From NCBI GenBank assembly GCA_025345505.1, contig JANVCC010000030.1, forward strand, positions 9,992,592-10,056,591: a DNA stretch of 64,000 bases, in the 5' to 3' direction. The DNA is from Todiramphus chloris collaris. Its lineage: Eukaryota; Chordata; Aves; Coraciiformes; Alcedinidae. Shown in pieces: positions 61,401 to 64,000 of the stretch. A model generated the notes under the pieces. That model was not told where the DNA came from and searched no databases. It saw only the letters and a program-made list of their open reading frames with translations. Position 1 is the stretch's first letter; every line of letters begins with the position of its first letter. The position numbers were made by a program, and so were the translations under genes.

Positions 61401-63969
61401 GACCAGCAGTGGATTGGAGCTTGGTGGCTGGGACTCCTGATCTCCTCAGGCTGCTTGGTGCTCACATCCATTCCTTATTTCTTCTTCCCTCGGTACCTGC
61501 TGAAAGGAGAGGTGAGACCTCATCTCCAGGGGGCCAGAATATTTCAGTACTGGGGATGGACTTAGGAAGGGAACTCCTGTCCCCAGATATACAAACCTCT
61601 CCAAACAGGACAAGGTTTTGTCTTGCAGCTCTGCTCAAGGGCTGTAGGGGGTTTTGAGATAGCTCATCCCTTTGCTGTAACGGGCAGGAAAACTGTCAGG
61701 CTCGGCTGGGAGTCGGAGGCATCTGGGACAGACTCTGCTCCTCCTGAGCCTCACTGCACACTAGGACAGTGCCAGCCATGCATGAGTGCTCCCCTCTCAC
61801 CACAGGCTGCTCTTCTCTCCCTCCCCAGGACCCGAACATGGAGGCTGGCATGCTCAGGAAGATGGAGAAAGGGGTGGCTGAAGAAACCTCCCTGATGGAG
61901 TTTATAAAAAGTAAAGGGCTGGCACTTAAAAGGCGAGGGTGATCGGGATGCTGGGCCATGGTGGGTGGGTGGAGATCACCATGACAGCGTTTCAAGCTCA
62001 GAGTGCTTGTTGGGAGCCTTTAATTCTGTCCACCACGTTGTGTAGAGCTGCCAGAGCCAGCTCAGACACCTCAAGGGCTGTAGCATGCCCTTCCCTAAGG
62101 AGCACAGGAAGATGGTCACAGCCTTCCCTTGCTATAAGACAGCAGTGTGAGGTGCCTGAATCATGTCTGAAATTTGGCTTCAGGATCTTAAATGGCACAA
62201 GCACACTGGAAAATGCTAGCTGGGTGCTTTAACCCACAGCTCCAAGAGAGGCATGGGGATGCTGGCACCACCAGCCACCACTTTGAGAAGTTCACTGCAC
62301 TGCAGCTTGCTCTAGTTTATGTGTTGTTGAAATGGGCTTGAGTAGGGGTGGCACTGTTAAGAGAGACCAGTTCAATGACTTTATTTAGCTCCATGATGAC
62401 GTGATTCCAGCTAAAGCCCCTCCCTCCTTCCCTCTCCATCCACCACAGTCATATTCTGGAGCTGTCAGCTCCCTTTTCTATACCTGACTGAGCTTTGATG
62501 AGGTGCCAGGTCTCCACAGCACTTTCTGCTAGAAGGGGAATGCTAATTAGAGACCAAATAAACAGAGCTGATCCTGAGGAGCTCAGAGTCAGTCTGCCTC
62601 TGCTGAAAGGCTGTTCTGGCTGGGCAGGGGGACACGATGTCCCACCAGGAAAATACACTGTGTTTAACATCTGCAGGAGCCAGACCTTGCCCGCGCGCAG
62701 CTGGTGGGGCTCTGCCAAAAGCCCTGTGGCTTTGCCTGTTTGCACCGCCCGAGCGTATGGGCCCTGCTCCAGAAAAGCAAATGCACCGTGGCTGCTAAGT
62801 GCTTGTGAGTTTGGAAAGAGTGGGAGGGAGGGTAGTGGGCAAAACTGGCACTCCACCTTGATTCTCAGGGCATTTTGGCCATGGTATTGGCAGCTGCTGG
62901 GTCAAATTAGGGTATCTCCCCTTCTAATTTTCCCATCACTGTATTAGTTCACTGGGAACAGTCTAAGGGTGGGGGTTTCTGCACAGTATGAGTTGCTGAC
63001 GTGAGGATCACATGACTTAAATACATTTTTTCCTACTGTTTCCCTGTAGGATTCCCAAAGATCTTCCTCAGGCTGCTCCTTAACCCTCTCTTCATCCTCC
63101 TGGTGCTGGCTCAGTGCAGCTTTTCCTCAGTCATTGCGGGTCTGGCCACCTTCCTCAACAAGTTCCTGGAGAAGCAGTACGGTGTCTCCTCCTCATATGC
63201 CAATTTTCTCATAGGTGAGCATAACTGGGCAGCAGCAGCAGCTCTAGGATGAAAAAAATCCATCATCAGGGAGCCACCTGCCCGTATTTCCCAGGCTTTC
63301 TCAATCCTGCAGAAGGAAATAATTGGAAACTCATTTTCAGAGGAGACCTAGGGATTACCTTAAGATGGTTGATGACTTTTATGACTTAAGATGCCTGCAG
63401 AAGGCCAGGCTGTCTTGCAGCCTCTCAAAGACTGTCTACATTTGTAGGCTTGCTCTCACAGGCCAGCAGCCACTCTTGTTGAAAACATGCAGCCCCAGCA
63501 CATGGGTGAGGCAGGTCTGGATCACTCTGCTGCTTAAAGAAGGGGCAAGAGCAAGTGATTACACACCAAGCTTGATCTTGCATCTCTAAGCCAATCTCCT
63601 GAGGCTGAGGTTTCCCACAGGTACCATCTGTGTTGGGTTTTGGTCTGTCTTGGGTAATGGTGGTGTCTGTGGGTTCTCCCAGCTACTACGAGGTCCACAA
63701 AGCCCCTACCTCCATCCCCTGCCAGCAGAGAGGTTATTGGCAGGCAGGACTCCCAGATAACGCCTTTGTTCCACTGCAGGAGCTGTGAACCTGCCAGCAG
63801 CAGCACTCGGAATGCTCTTAGGAGGAATTATCATGAAACGCTTTGCCTTCTCCATCCGGGCCATCCCCCGGTTTGCTGTGGTGGTGCTCGTTTTCTCCAT
63901 CCTCATCTGCCTGCCCATTTTCTTCATGGGCTGCTCCACAGGGCGCATCAATGGGATCTATCCCCCCAG
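40322..63969 (+). CDS. SLCO2A1: SLCO2A1 prostaglandin transporter, exons 1-9 (partial at the 3-prime end)
   Basis: Joined from nine exons (40322-40411, 52320-52457, 54251-54413, 57937-58152, 59641-59739, 61378-61511, 61829-61910, 63050-63214, 63780-63969), giving 425 full codons plus two bases. The product is a 12-membrane-segment organic anion transporter that takes up prostaglandins such as PGE2 and PGF2-alpha across the plasma membrane (family knowledge). The conceptual protein is collinear with human SLCO2A1, sharing stretches such as [45 protein letters not shown] and [12 protein letters not shown]. Nine hydrophobic segments are visible, about residues 31-50, 77-92, 100-122, 160-186, 201-230, 247-272, 315-340, 357-380 and 390-415. 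The segment 3-4 outer loop carries two N-glycosylation sequons (N132, N151). All introns are GT-AG and phases match at each junction. The human protein has 643 residues, so about a third is missing past the window edge. No frameshift or stop was seen. Confidence 0.97.
42160..42760. promoter_or_regulatory. AT-rich unique block in SLCO2A1 intron 1, candidate enhancer
   Basis: This stretch has no repeat signature and carries an AP-1 site TGAGTCA (42357-42363), a CArG-like CCATATGG (42397-42404), an 8-bp inverted repeat (CTTCGTAT at 42418, ATACGAAG at 42447) and homeodomain-type TTAATTA near 42533. The density of sites and lack of repeats resemble a conserved non-coding element. Conservation cannot be tested here. 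Confidence 0.3.
43360..43545 (+). other. Candidate internal exon, phase-compatible with the 47367 segment
   Basis: The frame is open from 43359 to a consensus donor, GGTAAGTGCAGG, with the exon ending at 43545 in phase 1. Joining to 47367 would complete a glycine codon and keep the frame open. Recognisable pieces are [20 protein letters not shown] and [20 protein letters not shown]. There is no ATG in the segment, so a first exon would be needed, and the acceptor is unclear (a weak one precedes GTTGCTGCC near 43398). I recognise no family. One third of random pairs would match in phase. Confidence 0.2.
43973..44685 (-). mobile_element. LTR, family 2, copy C, inverted and degraded, in SLCO2A1 intron 1
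   Basis: The left end, TGTCCTGATTTGAGC, is the reverse complement of the family 3-prime end. The body matches the other two copies in reverse orientation (GGTGATTTTACTTTTCAGCT, TACTAAGGATTGG, AAGTCTCTCTTCC). The far end has a deletion near 44665 and the TGTCRTGG terminus cannot be found, so the right boundary is approximate. A G-rich run near 44530 replaces the C-run of copy B. It lies antisense to SLCO2A1. Confidence 0.8.
47367..47660 (+). other. Candidate terminal exon of an unrecognised gene, nested in SLCO2A1 intron 1
   Basis: A polypyrimidine tract and CTGTTTCCAG at 47357-47366 precede 53 open codons (47369-47527) and a TAG at 47528. The peptide is basic and cysteine rich: it includes [20 protein letters not shown] and ends QWLCCI. 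About 105 bases after the stop comes AATAAA (47636-47641), followed by GT-rich sequence. Codon use looks coding, with many G or C third positions. I do not recognise the family. In SLCO2A1 phase 0 the segment hits a stop at once, so it is not an alternative last exon in that frame. Chance remains a real alternative. Confidence 0.3.
49892..49923 (+). repeat. 16-bp tandem duplication in a pyrimidine-rich stretch
   Basis: CTGTCCCTCTCCTCTT occurs twice in succession (49892-49907 and 49908-49923), inside a C/T-rich region of SLCO2A1 intron 1 (about 49500-50100). The long open frames in this region are proline/serine/leucine rich because of composition. Confidence 0.85.
51360..51380 (+). repeat. 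Homopolymer T21
   Basis: Twenty-one T residues in SLCO2A1 intron 1, followed by AAAGATG. It could be the poly(A) end of a minus-strand insertion, but no element body was identified. Confidence 0.9.
52320..52457 (+). CDS. SLCO2A1: SLCO2A1 coding exon 2 (membrane segment 1)
   Basis: It encodes residues 31-76, in phase 0 at both ends. The acceptor is a run of T residues followed by GCCTGCAG, and the donor is GTAACT. The translation begins [20 protein letters not shown], the first membrane segment, followed by [15 protein letters not shown], nearly identical to human SLCO2A1. The segment corresponds to the conserved OATP start, where the first helix leads into the loop that precedes helix 2. The upstream intron is 11,908 bp, the longest in the window. 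Confidence 0.96.
54251..54413 (+). CDS. SLCO2A1: SLCO2A1 coding exon 3 (membrane segments 2-3)
   Basis: It encodes residues 77-130 and the first base of codon 131. The acceptor is CCCTTTCCAG and the donor GTAAGT. The translation holds membrane segment 2 ([14 protein letters not shown]), the short conserved loop SRVHRPR and membrane segment 3 ([21 protein letters not shown]), then FLSDPYEYT leading into the extracellular loop. The match to human SLCO2A1 is residue by residue with conservative changes. Confidence 0.96.
57396..57434 (+). repeat. A-rich purine tract, (AAAAAG/GAA)n
   Basis: A 39-bp purine run in SLCO2A1 intron 3, ending about 500 bp before the exon 4 acceptor. It is low complexity; the lysine-rich frame across it is not coding. 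Confidence 0.9.
57937..58152 (+). CDS. SLCO2A1: SLCO2A1 coding exon 4 (glycosylated loop and membrane segment 4)
   Basis: It encodes residues 131-202 and one base of codon 203; phase 1 at both ends. The acceptor is CTTCTCCCTTGCAG and the donor GTAAGT. The start of the exon is an extracellular loop with sequons NKS (N132) and NAT (N151) and two cysteines (C141, C149). It is followed by [10 protein letters not shown] and a long hydrophobic stretch reading [19 protein letters not shown], then SYVDDF. The loop is the least conserved part, while the membrane part is nearly identical to the human protein. Confidence 0.96.
59641..59739 (+). CDS. SLCO2A1: SLCO2A1 coding exon 5 (membrane segment 5)
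   Basis: It encodes residues 203-235 and one base of codon 236; phase 1 at both ends. The acceptor is CTGTTTTTCAG and the donor GTGAGT. The translation [20 protein letters not shown] is the fifth membrane helix and contains the [11 protein letters not shown] motif shared across OATPs, followed by [12 protein letters not shown]. The match to the human exon covers its whole length. Confidence 0.96.
61378..61511 (+). CDS. SLCO2A1: SLCO2A1 coding exon 6 (OATP signature and membrane segment 6)
   Basis: It encodes residues 236-280; the exon enters in phase 1 and leaves in phase 0. The acceptor is GTGTCTTGCAG and the donor GTGAGA. It contains the OATP superfamily signature, here [13 protein letters not shown] starting at D244. 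The family pattern is D-x-R-W-(I/V)-G-A-W-W-x-G-(F/L)-L, and human SLCO2A1 has DPRW, so the usual arginine is glutamine (codon CAG) in this copy. The sixth helix runs to IPYFFFPR. The loop start differs from human and may be lineage specific. Confidence 0.95.
61829..61910 (+). CDS. SLCO2A1: SLCO2A1 coding exon 7 (central cytoplasmic loop)
   Basis: It encodes residues 281-307 and one base of codon 308. The acceptor is CTCCCTCCCCAG and the donor GTAAAG. The translation is hydrophilic and charged (many E, K, M), ending in LMEFIK. This corresponds to the large intracellular loop between helices 6 and 7, where human has SLVDFIK. The loop body is poorly conserved, but its length and end points fit. 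It is bounded by the shortest intron in the window (317 bp) upstream. Confidence 0.9.
63050..63214 (+). CDS. SLCO2A1: SLCO2A1 coding exon 8 (membrane segment 7)
   Basis: It encodes residues 308-362 and one base of codon 363; phase 1 at both ends. The acceptor is TTTCCCTGTAG and the donor GTGAGC. It starts [20 protein letters not shown], giving the seventh helix, followed by [20 protein letters not shown] and [15 protein letters not shown]. The stretch [11 protein letters not shown] is identical to the human protein. Confidence 0.96.
   Translation, partial: DSQRSSSGCSLTLSSSSWCWLSAAFPQSLRVWPPSSTSSWRSSTVSPPHMPIFS
63780..63969 (+). CDS. SLCO2A1: SLCO2A1 coding exon 9 (membrane segments 8-9)
   Basis: It encodes residues 363-425 and two bases of codon 426. 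The acceptor is TTCCACTGCAG and the donor GTAACA. It begins [20 protein letters not shown] (helix 8) and continues with [12 protein letters not shown], helix 9 ([19 protein letters not shown]) and [11 protein letters not shown], entering the large extracellular loop. Human reads FFMGCSTPTVAEVYPPS here, so the residues after GCST diverge. The Kazal-like cysteine-rich loop and helices 10-12 must lie beyond position 64000. Confidence 0.95.
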
Positions 63970-64000
63970 GTAACACAGGCACTTGGGTTGTTTCCAGCTT

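Larger units (their letters stand above)
58153..63779 (+). other. SLCO2A1: SLCO2A1 introns 4 to 8 (between listed exons)
   Basis: Lengths are 1,488, 1,638, 317, 1,139 and 565 bp. All are GT-AG with consensus donors. No repeat element or nested exon is recognised. Intron 9 starts at 63970 and runs out of the window. Confidence 0.85.

Overview
The window is nuclear DNA from a bird. The evidence is several CR1 LINE 3-prime ends whose translations carry the CR1 reverse-transcriptase tail motif WNRLPREVV, and endogenous-retrovirus LTRs with TGTCRTGGTTTA starts and CCAGGACA ends, a type I associate with Neoaves rather than chicken. One gene is securely recognised: the 5-prime two thirds of SLCO2A1, the prostaglandin transporter (OATP2A1), on the + strand.

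Layout. 1-40100 is intergenic, with no exon I can recognise. It holds a truncated LTR (489-985), two full-length solo LTRs of a second family (1647-2422 and 12829-13637, the latter with an exact 5-bp target duplication), six CR1 fragments, simple repeats, and a CpG-rich block with a consensus CRE at about 18690-19150. In human the gene 5-prime of SLCO2A1 is RYK, in the same orientation; no RYK exon was recognised here. 40100-40321 is the SLCO2A1 promoter and 5-prime UTR (TATA box at 40168). Coding exons 1-9 lie at 40322-40411, 52320-52457, 54251-54413, 57937-58152, 59641-59739, 61378-61511, 61829-61910, 63050-63214 and 63780-63969. All introns are GT-AG and the phases agree across every junction. 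They encode 425 complete codons plus two bases of the next, against 643 residues in human, so the last exons lie beyond the right edge.

Intron 1 (11.9 kb) holds a third, minus-strand copy of the second LTR family (about 43973-44685), a non-repetitive AT-rich block with an AP-1 site (about 42160-42760), and two phase-compatible exon-like segments (about 43360-43545 and 47367-47530), the second followed by a stop and an AATAAA. These could be an unrecognised small gene nested in intron 1, and are the least explained feature here, but support is only moderate.

No prokaryotic features, CRISPR arrays, tRNAs or rRNAs were seen. Apart from the transporter this is ordinary avian non-coding and repeat DNA, and most open frames in it are chance.
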